A model generated the notes under the pieces. The model had not been told where the DNA came from. It was given only the letters and a program-made list of their open reading frames with translations, and ran no database searches. A stretch of DNA of 64,000 nucleotides from Zygnema cylindricum (lineage: Eukaryota; Streptophyta; Zygnematophyceae; Zygnematales; Zygnemataceae), in assembly GCA_037447655.1 (NCBI GenBank), contig JBBHKE010001733.1:18547-82546 (forward strand), written 5' to 3'. This document shows, in pieces, positions 22,438 to 31,498 of this stretch. The position numbers and the translations under genes are program-made. Positions within the stretch are counted from its first letter, which is position 1, and every line of letters starts with the position of its first letter.

Positions 22438-22790
22438 TTACACTAGGTGAGTCGCGCACGGAGGGGAAAAGTGGAGAATCAAGTTCTTTAAGAGTAATAC
22501 CCTGCTCAACTCCTCCGAATTATTGTGCCCGCCACAATTGTTGAAGAAGATTATTTTTGAAGAAATTAATGGTCCGTTTTAAGTATTTTCTAGGTCAAAA
22601 TAGAAATATAGAAAGAAGCCGAGACAGTCTACCTCTAACTTCTCTCTCCAACTCTCAAACTTGTCGCAGTCATTGAGAAATTGGAGAGGAAGCTAGAGCC
22701 ATGGTTACCTAGGCTATCCAGAGGTTTACAGGAAATATATATTAGTTTATTTACCGTTAGGGGTTTATTTACTAAAACTATATATGTTAC

Positions 22791-22873
22791 GACCAAGATT
22801 TGATCCTGGTACCTGACGGACGGTAAGCAGCCGATACCCGGTAGCGGGTAGCCTTATCCGTTAAGTCTAGACC
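22791..22873 (-). other. tRNA-like sequence, antisense inside solo LTR
   Basis: The minus strand has GACTTAACGGATAAGGC (A-box/D-arm-like) and about 50 nt later CCAGGATCAAATCTTGG. The latter forms a 5-bp T-stem with one G-T pair around the 7-nt loop ATCAAAT, and contains the B box GATCAAATC. Confidence 0.6.
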
Positions 22874-23060
22874 TATTGTTACATACTATATGGTTTGATA
22901 TTTAATTAAACATTACCACGTAGGATAATTCATATAACTGAAACTGTTTACGGGATACATAGATCCAGTAATGTAAAAGTACGGATTACGGTACGGATAA
23001 GAAACGAATACCGCGCATTTGTTTCTTTAGCGAAACGAATACCGCGCACGTATTTAATAC

Positions 23061-23676
23061 GGTTACGATTAAATGTGCATTTAATCGAACGGCCGGAATG
23101 AATGCCGAGATAGCGAAAGGGGATTTCGGCAGTTTTTGGTCATCGCCACATCGAATGCCACGTGGCAGAATAACATTGGATCGCGGCATCTCCGAGGATT
23201 AAAGGAGCAAATCTGGATATACCATGTGTTGACATTTAGGCCATGTCAGCTGTACTTTTGTGTACGGAAGTGTAATATGATTGGCTCCGTACATCAATAG
23301 ATAGAGTCTGTGAGAGAGATAGGACTTAGAAAAGTTAGGAGATAGGACCCTCTCTCCCAGAGAGCTTCGGTTACGATTAAATGTGCATTTAATCGAACGG
23401 CCGGAATGAATGCCGAGATAGCGAAAGGGGATTTCGGCAGTTTTTGGTCATCGCCACATCGAATGCCACGTGGCAGAATAACATTGGATCGCGGCATCTC
23501 CGAGGATTAAAGGAGCAAATCTGGATATACCATGTGTTGACATTTAGGCCATGTCAGCTGTACTTTTGTGTACGGAAGTGTAATATGATTGGCTCCGTAC
23601 ATCAATAGATAGAGTCTGTGAGAGAGATAGGACTTAGAAAAGTTAGGAGATAGGACCCTCTCTCCCAGAGAGCTTC
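23061..23676. repeat. Perfect 308-bp tandem duplication
   Basis: The two units, 23061-23368 and 23369-23676, read the same base for base as far as I compared them, from ggttacgattaaatg to cccagagagcttc. The absence of mutations says the duplication is recent compared with the LTR that carries it, or that the assembly has duplicated it. Confidence 0.9.
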
Positions 23677-23909
23677 TGTACAAAAGGTCAACTTTGACCC
23701 TCCATAACTTACTGCTCAGGGGAGCAAATTCAGAGATTCTTTTTGCTATCGACTCAGGGGAGTCTTGCCTTCACAGGGGTGAAAGTGGTTAGAGTTTTTG
23801 TCTGCCATGGTGGCAGTAGTTCTTGCTGAAACACAAAGGGGTCATGGTTATCCTAGAGGCTTCTTGGAAACTGTCCATTCTGAGGACTTATGGTGGTCTC
23901 AGAGTTTCA

Positions 23910-24239
23910 ATTTTCTCATGTCCGTACGATCTCTTTGGTAAGATCTAGGATCTTCTATCCACTGCAGGAATACGGTTTTATCATTCCATCCTTTAGGGCC
24001 CGTTCGGTAGCAAACTCCTAAAATTGGAAAAAATCAATGAGGGGGAGAAAGAGGGGGAGAGGGAGAGGAGTTCGAGAGGGGAGGAGAGAGAGAGTTAATC
24101 AGTGAGGGAGAAGGGGATGAGGAGGAAGCATTAAAAACCAAGAAGAAAGGGTAAAACATATTTATATAAAGCTCAATACGTTAAGAATATAGGAAAATTT
24201 CGGAGATGAACAAAATGTCAAAGGTTAAAATTGAGTGAA
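23910..24239. other. Possible left end of the DDE transposon
   Basis: Starting at 23996, gggcccgttcggtagc after ta resembles plant DNA-transposon ends. It is followed by a purine-rich run (24035-24120). A matching inverted end on the right was looked for between 28.2 and 29.1 kb and not found with confidence; caccaaac near 28370 and gaacaccgg near 29045 are weak candidates. Confidence 0.3.
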
Positions 24240-24497
24240 ACCTACCCGGTACATCGTCGAGAAGGCCATTTATCGGTTAATTTCGAGCGCGGTTTGTGAA
24301 TATTATCATCGAAGTCTCGATTCGTGCGTTCACTCCTCCCGTGAGTCGTACCATCAATGTCATGGACTCTCCTCCCCTCGCAACGTTGGCGTAACTGAGG
24401 ACCTCGTCGCCGTGAAAGCCTAAAGTTTTTTTGTTGTCCACATTTACAATTTAATGCGTCTCGTCCATATTCTCTACTAAATTCTCATTAAAACGAG
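24240..24497 (-). pseudogene. DDE transposase catalytic exon, pogo/CENP-B type
   Basis: The frame reads ARFNENLVENMDETH, stop, IVNVDN, then KTLGFHGDE, GGESMTLMVRLTGG and LLDDVPGRFH. MDETH carries the first catalytic Asp of a DDE transposase. The blocks agree with the DDE-1 family of CENP-B/pogo-like transposases, including a large group I recall from oomycetes (unverified). Two in-frame stops, after DETH and after RARN, disable it. The remaining acidic catalytic residues would lie further on, but the frame is lost near 24240. The exon follows a good 3' splice site (TGTCAG) and keeps frame with the exon that ends at 24732. Confidence 0.75.
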
Positions 24498-24731
24498 CTG
24501 ACATCCACCAAAAAAATAGAAAAAAACAAAGGAAAAAAAAACACAACTAAGTATAATGAAAGGTGTACCAAATTTTGGCTTACATTATTGACTTATTTAA
24601 CAATTTAGGGAGTTAATAAGATAACGAATGTTTTTTTTTCATTCATTACCCTCAACAAGCATGGAAAATAAACAAAATTAAAAGCTTTTTATGAAAAAAA
24701 ACAACCAAGGGATGGAAAATACAAAGCTTAC

Positions 24732-25212
24732 CCGAGAGAAATCCCCTTTTTAATACGCCCATGTGATATGCCACATATCTCTCTATGTATTCCTCCTTCT
24801 CCGGACTTAACTGTAGTTTGCCCTTTTGGGCTTGGGCAACAATGCTATGTTTTTCGAAAAAGCGTTGAACCCAACGCCGAGTGATTCGAATTTTGATCTC
24901 TTCCCCATTGTCGTCGATAAATTCCACCGCACCATTCTTTTTCATTTCGGCAATGATGTACTTTGCCATTTTACACACACTTCGACATTTTCATGCCTGC
25001 CTTCTGGAATCGATAAAATTTGTCCACCAAGTCTATATGAACTTTCACCACCCACGGTAACTCTTTCCTACCCCTACCCGGTAACTCCTTCGATACCGCC
25101 ACGCTTCTCTTTCCAAAACCCGAAAAAGATAAGGTCAGAGTAGTTTCCCTTATCCCTTTCAGTACCGCCTCCCATTCTACCCATCACTGCCTTGCCTTCT
25201 GGTACTCTGCAA
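24732..25212 (-). pseudogene. Transposase exon with CENP-B-like helix-turn-helix
   Basis: It starts after TTGCAG (3' splice site) and ends at G/GTAAGC at 24732/24731, leaving a 234-bp intron (24498-24731) that joins in frame to the catalytic exon. The last part reads KIRITRRWVQRFFEKHSI and continues to LSPEKEEYIERY and GVLKRGFLS. This is the helix-turn-helix block that precedes the first Asp in pogo-like transposases. Earlier in the exon there are two stops (around 25080) and a one-base frame change near 24970, so the copy is not functional. Confidence 0.7.
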
Positions 25213-25280
25213 TTGGAGTAAGGAAATAAATAAAATTAGTGACTGAAGTTCTAGATAAAAAGCGTCAAACATTATAGGGA

Positions 25281-25450
25281 GATAATTGCTTAGCGACGAC
25301 CAACAGTCGTCGCTGATATACCGATGACAGCTTCTCGTCGCTGAATTAGGCGGCAATTATTTGACTTTGCTAATTCAGTGACGAAAAGTTGTCGTCGCTG
25401 TATCGAAGATCAATCGTAAAACATAACTCGAGAGTTGTGTTTCAACGACG
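25281..25450. repeat. Foldback sequence inside a transposon intron
   Basis: Inverted repeats are visible: agcgacgac/gtcgtcgct close together, and gacagcttctcgtcgctgaa pairing with ttcagtgacgaaaagttgtc further along. It lies between a 5' splice site (25590) and a 3' splice site (about 25213) of the transposase gene, so it is either a small MITE or a structured intron. Confidence 0.6.
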
Positions 25451-25590
25451 TGAACTTCATCGCCGATTACGGATGAGGCAGGTCACGCTATATTATAAAA
25501 CACAAAATAGAAAAAAAACAACATGTGGGTGGGTTAAGAACGACAATAGAAGAGAAGAAAAAATGAATAATATGTGAATGACAAACATAC

Positions 25591-26101
25591 CGCAATTTTT
25601 TTTGAGACAACTCCCGTGTGAGCCTCGTCACTTGTTCTTGTTGGGCAGCTAATTGGTTAGTAAGTGCCTCGATTATTCGTGGCCAATCCTCATCTCTCGG
25701 TGGTGGAGGGGGGGTATTTGGACGCCGAACCTTTGGGATTTCGCATAACCCGGGTCGTCTCACTTCAAGATTTCGGAACTTATGTAGTACTGAGGTACGA
25801 GCCGCTCGGAGAGCCATTACCTTTGGAGTTTTTCGACAATACTTTAGGACGGTGTATAGTCGGGGGTCCCACGGATGGTGAAGCTGCAATAAACCGGGAA
25901 CATACGCCCAAAAATCGTGGTCGTCGTGAACAATCCATGTATGTCATGGATCAGCCGGATCGAATTGTAGTATATGGGCAAACATCGAGCCTCGGTCTTC
26001 ACTGTCGATGAAAAGTCACGTCGGATGAGCGGGAACATCCGAAGGGATGTCAAGAATTTTCGGATGGGGATTCTCCCTCGGATTTAGGGAGCGTGGTTCA
26101 C
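25591..26101 (-). pseudogene. Transposon coding exon, domain not recognised, coiled-coil end
   Basis: The frame reads through about 170 codons with two internal stops. It includes DDHDFWAYVPGLLQLHHPWD, KYCRKTPKVMALRAARTSVL, a proline run, and a terminal helix EALTNQLAAQQEQVTRLTRE that looks like a coiled coil. It ends at a 5' splice site (G/GTATGT at 25590) that joins in frame to the exon beginning near 25212. At the other side it is interrupted by the solo LTR; the coding continues at 27162. I do not recognise the domain. It may be an accessory part of the same transposon protein or a second protein. Confidence 0.55.
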
Positions 26102-26106
26102 CATAC

Positions 26107-27156
26107 TGTAGAAATTAATTGTCCGTTATAAGTATTTTCTAGGTCTAAATATAGAAAAAGAAGTCGAGGCAGTCTACCTCTAACTTCTCTCTCCAACTCT
26201 CAAACTTGTCGCAGTCACTGAGAAATTGGAGAGGAAGCTAGAGCCATGGCTACCTAGGCTATCCAAAGGTTTACGGGAAATATATATTGGTTTATTTACT
26301 AAAAGGATAGGATATGTGCTGCCACCAGGAATTAATCCTGGTACCTGCCGGACGGTAAGATGCCGGTAGCCGGTAGCCTTATCCGTTAAGTCTAGACCTA
26401 GTGTTACATACTATATGGTTTGATATTGAATAAAACATTACCACGTAGGATAATTCATTTAACTGAAACAATTTTACGGGGACATAGATACAATAATGTA
26501 AAAGTACGGTTTGCGGTACGAATAAGAAACGAATACCGCGGATTTGTTTCTTTAGCGAAACGAATACCGGGCAGGTATTTATTACGGCTACGATTAAATG
26601 TGAATTTAATCGGACGGCCGGAATGAACGTCGGGATTGCGGAATATTATTTCGGCGGTTTTTTGTCATCGCCACATCGGATGACACGTGGCGGAATAACA
26701 TTGGATCGCGGCATCTCCGAGGATTAAAGGAGCAAATCCGGATATACCACGTGTCGACATTTAGGCCATGTCGTACAGTGTCCGTACAGAAAGTACACCG
26801 GCAGCTGTACTTTTGTGTACGGAAGTATAATTTGATTGGCTCCATACATCAGTAGATAGAGTATGTGAGAGAGATAGGACTTAGAAAAATTAGAAGATAG
26901 GACCCTCTCTCCTAGAGAGCTTTTACACAAAAGGTCAACTTTGACCCTCCATAACTTACTGCTCAGGGGAGCAAATTCAGAGATTCTTTTTGCTATCGAC
27001 TCAGGGGAATCTTGCCTTCACAAGGGTGCAGGTGGTCAGAGTTTTTGTCTGCCAGGGTGGCAGTTGTTCTTGAGGAAACACAAAGGGGTCAGTATTATCC
27101 TAGAGGCTTCTTGGAAGTTGTTCATTCTGATGACTTATGGAGGTCTCAGAGTTTCA
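26107..27156 (+). repeat. Solo copia-type LTR (1050 bp) with perfect 5-bp target duplication
   Basis: It starts TGTAGAAATTAATTG, ends CAGAGTTTCA and is flanked by CATAC (26102-26106 and 27157-27161). It is inserted into the coding region of the DDE transposon; without it and one CATAC the two coding halves abut. It is related to the copia 3' LTR at 14953-16018, and the three retain the same order of conserved words. Confidence 0.92.
26322..26398 (-). other. tRNA-like sequence, antisense inside solo LTR
   Basis: The minus strand has GACTTAACGGATAAGGC and, about 50 nt later, CCAGG-ATTAATT-CCTGG, a perfect 5-bp stem with a 7-nt loop, exactly T-arm geometry. The B box is mutated (GATTAATTC) while the stem is intact. 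Confidence 0.6.
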
Positions 27157-27161
27157 CATAC

Positions 27162-27605
27162 CTCCAATGTTCGGGCCATTCGGTAATCGGAATAAAATGC
27201 TCGGCCCAAGGCACCCCATTTCCTCATCTCCCGTGGGAGGAGGAAAAAACCAATCCAGATCCTCAACTGGGTAAGGAGCTTGAAGACCCGGCTCACCCAA
27301 TACAATGCCTCTCTCCCAATCGGGTGTTCGAGGCGCCTCAAACACGTTGTCATCATCTTCGTATTCATCCTCTTGTTGTCGTCCCTCGCTATCCGGACTT
27401 TGCTCTTCCTTGGTTGCAGGCTCATCCACATCTTTCCATACCCGAATATCCGTGGGGTGTTTATTATTCGGGGGTATGCTCGTCTTCCGACGGTTCTTCC
27501 CCATCCACAATGCACTCGTCGCTACACGAAGTTGAGGGGACATAATCCTCGTCGCTCCAACGACTAACTTTCCGTTTTCCTAGTTTTATTTCCCTTATCC
27601 TCTCT
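27162..27605 (-). pseudogene. Transposon coding region, basic then acidic
   Basis: A coding-like stretch begins near 27605 with SEARRRLERIREIKLGKRK, a basic possible nuclear signal, followed by VSRWSDEDYVPS and an acidic segment. After a frame break it continues in a frame containing EDEYEDDDNVFEAP and then DWERGIVLGEPG and GPNIGGM, to the point where the solo LTR entered. It is presumed to be the N-terminal part of the protein whose next half is at 25591-26101. Confidence 0.5.
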
Positions 27606-28160
27606 AACCTTCTTCGTGCCTCACTCCCTCCCTCCTCCTACCTCTCATCAAAAACTACCTTCCTTTTTTACCCTCCTCCTCCTCTCTACTCCTCCCCCCG
27701 TCTCACTTCCCTTCCCCTCCTCAACCGTCGTTTTTTTTCCCCTTAATTCATCACCTAATTCCGCCCCCTCCCCCTCCCTCCCCACTTAATACTTTTTCTT
27801 CCCCCCATACCTTACCTTCTACCTCCTCCTCCCTCTCATCAAAAACCCTACTTTTCCTTTTTACCCTCCTCCTCCTCTCTTATCCCCGTTCAACTCCTCC
27901 CTCCCCAACCACGCTGGATTTTCCTCTTCTTTCACCTAGCCACCCTCTCCCCCCTCTCACTCATATATTTTCTTCCCCATACTCATCATTCCTCACTCCT
28001 CCTTTCTCTACCTAAAAACCCTACTTTTCCTTTTTACCCTCCCTCCTCCTCCTCTCTACTCCACCCCCTGCCTCACTCCTCCTTCAACTGTCGTAGCTCT
28101 CGCTCTTCCTCACCTACTACCACCTTCTCCCTGCATCTACCATGCACCTTTTCCTCCCTT
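27606..28160. repeat. Pyrimidine-rich tract with about 190-bp repeats
   Basis: CT-rich DNA in which the phrase cctacttttcctttttaccc with neighbouring cctcctcctctct recurs near 27655, 27847 and 28019. This suggests a short tandem array of roughly 170-190 bp units. It sits between two coding parts of the transposon, probably in an intron or leader. Confidence 0.6.
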
Positions 28161-28547
28161 CCCCTTTTCCCCTACCCATCCAGGGCTAGCGTGGTTGCCA
28201 CCTCTCGTGCTGGCTAACTCTTCAAAGTAGCTGTAATAATGGGAGGATAAAGACGGCGATTAGCCATCTTGGTGCGTGGTAGCCTCCTTTGCTTGCTGCT
28301 GCCCTCCGAATGGCTTGAAAGAGCGCCTAAAAAATAATTGAAAAGATGCGGCTACAGAAGTGGAGTGAACACCAAACAAAAAAATCGAGGGGGAATGGGG
28401 CATACTACAACATGACAATATAAGGGAGATATAATCGAATGGAAATTATTCAATACGTCAAATAAATTAGAAACAATTGAACTAGCGACACAAAATTTAG
28501 CAATCAGGAGTTAGATGTATGAAGGTAAGGACGAATGGTTAAAACAC

Positions 28548-28930
28548 TTATTTGTGCCATACACCGCCATTAAATGTTGTGAAAACTTTTTAATAGCCCT
28601 CGGGATGAGCCTTTTCTTTCCATTCTCATGAAAATCGGCGATCATCCAATCGATTACTCTTTATCGAGTAATCGTCGTTGAAACTTGCTTAACTTTTCGG
28701 GTCAGCACCGATACGTTCCCATAATTATCAGACGGTTCGTCTAAATCTACGCTAGTAGCGCCTTCCACGAGGGGGTCCACGTCGGTTGATCCCAATTCTT
28801 CTCTCGGTGGGTCGGGTCCTTGGGTTTTGCTAGAATCCATGTCCTCTTCGGCTAGAGGAAGCAATAATCCGGCCGTAGCGGTGTTTTTCGCCCCAAAAAA
28901 TGTGGTGATATGGGAAGTAATGGGCCACAT
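28548..28930 (-). pseudogene. N-terminal exon of the DDE transposase
   Basis: The frame runs from possible starts at 28930 or 28840 (MDSSKTQGPDPP) through an acidic segment to LTRKVKQVSTTITR, one stop, and then, still in frame, VIDWMIADFHENGKKRLIPR and AIKKFSQHLMAVYG. The latter resembles the N-terminal helix region of the same pogo-like transposases. A candidate 5' splice site (AA/GTGTTT) is at 28547. A TATATATA run lies upstream at about 29048-29056. Its assignment to the same gene as the exons at 24-25 kb is inference from strand, order and family likeness. Confidence 0.55.
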
Positions 28931-30105
28931 ATTTGCAAATTTTAAAAAAACGTATTGGCCAAAAAGGGATACAAAGCAAATAATAGGGATGCAAAAGCCT
29001 AGGTAAATGGAGAATGTGGTAAGAGTGTGTCATTGTTGGACTGAACACCGGATATATATACAAAGAAAAATAAAAGAAGTGGGACAAAAAAGAGGGAAAC
29101 CTTTCCTCAAATTTCGGTGTTCGAAATTTGAATTTTTATATTTGGCGTGTTTGTGAATTATCCAACTTTTTTAGACGACACAGAGAAAGCAGGAAAGTTT
29201 CAAAATTTGAGTTAGTTTTGGGAGAGAGAGTATGCACATGGTAGGCGACGGACGATTTTCATGAAATAGCCATGGTAACTGCCTGCTGCTAATTGAATGT
29301 ACGGGTCGTATTCGGAATGGCGGCCGGTATAAAAGGCGGTTTGTTTCACGTCGTGCTCGAGCCGTAATGTTTTCGTGGATATGAAATTGTCCACGTGTAA
29401 ATGTGGGCGACCAATCATATTATGTTTGGGGCGAGGTGATTGGTGAGTTGGAACATTTTGGACCAATTTAGAATAAGCGTTTAATCTAATTCGCCATAAC
29501 ATTAACGCTAATACGGATCACTAAACGAAGAGACAAATAGGAATGCAACCATTTTAGAGTTAACACACATATTAGCATAAATTCATTCTAATAAAACATA
29601 CTATTGTGACATTATTAGCGTAAAGACCCCGTGTTAGCGTATAGTGAAGGTATTACGTACAATCCACCAACTTGTCAGACAACAAGCGTTGCGTGTTGTT
29701 TTGGGAAAGCTTTAGTCCTCTGTATGCCTCGGAATTTGAGGAAGAGAGAGTTTCGGGACTTAGAATGTTGTTCAATAAGTCCAGTTCACTACGAACCAGA
29801 ATTGGTGTTACAGTGACTCATTGAGGAGTACACCGTTTAAATACACTCCCGGAATACGTGACATTACAAGGAAAAACGTATGCCGTGATATCCGTTTGTT
29901 GGTGTCTAGCACTGAACCGAACGTTACAAGTACGTCGCACTAAATACCATCAAACACCGTACCGGACAATACGCAACGGACGAAACACAAAACAACTCAC
30001 AAGACGCTAACTGAAACCAAACAATGAACCAAGATCAAAACCGTCACTAAAACAGGACGTGAAACGTAACACAACTAGTTCTTTCCACAGCGAACCATAA
30101 CATTC
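28931..30105. other. Mostly no feature; short TA-MITE fragment at 29505-29640
   Basis: 29505-29640 contains attaacgctaatacggatca, taaaacatactattg and ttagcgtaaag, remnants of the TA-flanked family. The rest shows no convincing coding frame; the frames at 29212-29502 and 29631-29816 have no motif or splice context that I trust. Confidence 0.4.
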
Positions 30106-31068
30106 GCCACTTAAAACATTTTTTCCCGTACATAGTTGTCGGATTTTCAATTTGAAGCCGCCAATCGGAAGCTGAGAATGTTTTCTTTCAATCGCAACCG
30201 TCAGATCTAAAATCCGATAAGTGTGTACGGAGAAAAGATGCTTTAAGTGACGAAAAAACATTAAGGGTGTGTCCCCATGTACTTGTAACTTAGCGCAATT
30301 ACATTGTATTTTAGCGCGGATCCGCCGGACCCGGTTTTCAAGTGTCCCTATGTCTGTAATGACGAAATCGTAACTTACGCTTGTGACGATTGTATACGTC
30401 GACAATACCTGTGACGGTTGTCAACGTCGACAATCTGTGGTCGCACGATATTTTTTGTACCTGCGTGTGACGTCGCATGTCTTACCGTGACATTGTAGAC
30501 GTACCGCCTTCCAGCCTGTGCAATTTCACGGTCGAAGATGAGGCGCTTTGCCTTCGCGTCTCCTGTCCGGTCGACGTGAAATGGCATCGGAATTTCAAGA
30601 CCCCTGCAAAAAAAAAAATCCGTACTATACGAAAAGGGACAAATCCAAACAAATTGTGTACTTGTCTTTGTCGTATTAGAACGCAAACGGACAAAACATA
30701 GCGAACTATGTACTTTTCTTTGTCCTTGGAAATCGTAGGATTTTTGTTGAAATTTACGGCACGCGCGAAAATATGTTCCTATTTGTCAATCGAAAAAACC
30801 TAATTTTAAATCACATCGCGCATGTGTTTTAAAGATAAGGTTGAAGATGACGTTTTTTGTCCTCGAAGTGGGTCGAAAAGCACAAGACGACAACTTTTAG
30901 TACATCCTAAGTTCAGGGATGACGCAAATTGTACTCTACAAATTTGCGATTTCTTCGTACGGTTGCAACTTAGGCAGTACGGCGCTAAGTTTTACGGCAA
31001 AACGACAGGAAAAAACCCTTACTTATGCACATGGGGACACACCCTAACACTAATAGCGATTCACGGTG
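30106..31068. mobile_element. Short TA-type MITE, left end lost, split by a PIF-like element
   Basis: 30106-30264 matches the short MITE subfamily (attttcaatttgaagccg, tgtgtacggagaaaagatg, gaaaaaacatta). After the inserted element its right end resumes as cactaatagcgattcacggtg at 31047-31068. The left terminal repeat is not recognisable. Confidence 0.6.
30265..31044. mobile_element. PIF/Harbinger-like element (780 bp) nested in a TA-type MITE
   Basis: The ends are GGGTGTGTCCCCATGT and ACATGGGGACACACCC, a perfect 16-bp inverted repeat, with TAA on both sides (30262-30264 and 31045-31047). The interior has overlapping open frames in both directions of up to 100 codons, none with a transposase signature. 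Confidence 0.85.
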
Positions 31069-31368
31069 TGTACTGCATGGCAATCTAAAAAAAAGTCAGT
31101 CAGTACGGCAGTATCCTAAAGTAGCTAAATCGGAGGGCCATAATTTGTCATTGTTTCTCAGAAAGTAAATTATACTCTTAAATCGAACGTACAGTATGTA
31201 CCACGCTAAATCTTTTTTATCGATCGAACGGTGTTGAAGCCTTCCGTAAAATAAGGAGTTACTCTATGTATTTAAAGTTTTAAACCTTGCCCGCCGTACC
31301 ATAGACGTACGGTATACCTTACCATATCCTGTACAGTACCGACGAAGCTCTATCCAAACCTTTTGAAT

Positions 31369-31498
31369 CTCAAAAGTTTCCTGTCCCTCCGTGCCTTTTA
31401 TCCTTTCTCCTTTACCTTTCCTTCTCTTTTCTCCTTTGACCTCTCTCCTCTCCTCTGTCTTTTTTGTGACTTTCTTGTCTTTAGTAGTAGTCGCAGCT
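31369..31498 (+). promoter_or_regulatory. CT-rich 5' leader of the candidate plastid-targeted gene
   Basis: The 130 bp before the ATG are pyrimidine-rich (cctttctcctttacctttcc and similar), a common composition for plant leaders. The start context is gcagctATGGCTGCC, a strong plant start context. No clear TATA box was found within 200 bp; accatatcct at 31321 is the nearest candidate. Confidence 0.4.

Larger units (their letters stand above)
22558..23909 (+). repeat. Solo copia-type LTR with 5-bp target duplication and internal tandem duplication
   Basis: It begins TGAAGAAATTAATGG, ends CAGAGTTTCA, and is flanked by ATTTT on both sides (22553-22557 and 23910-23914). Its 1352 bp exceed the sister LTR (1050 bp) by one extra 308-bp unit: 23061-23368 is followed directly by an identical 23369-23676. 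No internal retrotransposon sequence accompanies it, so it is a solo LTR left by recombination. The frames around 22986-23189 and 23294-23497 are just the duplicated unit. Confidence 0.9.

Noticed and set aside
22986-23497. Two identical 40-residue frame starts suggesting duplicated genes
   Set aside because: They are the two units of the 308-bp tandem duplication inside a solo LTR.
27012-27567. Plus-strand frames of 95-177 codons
   Set aside because: They are the antisense of the transposon's acidic coding region and cross the LTR boundary.
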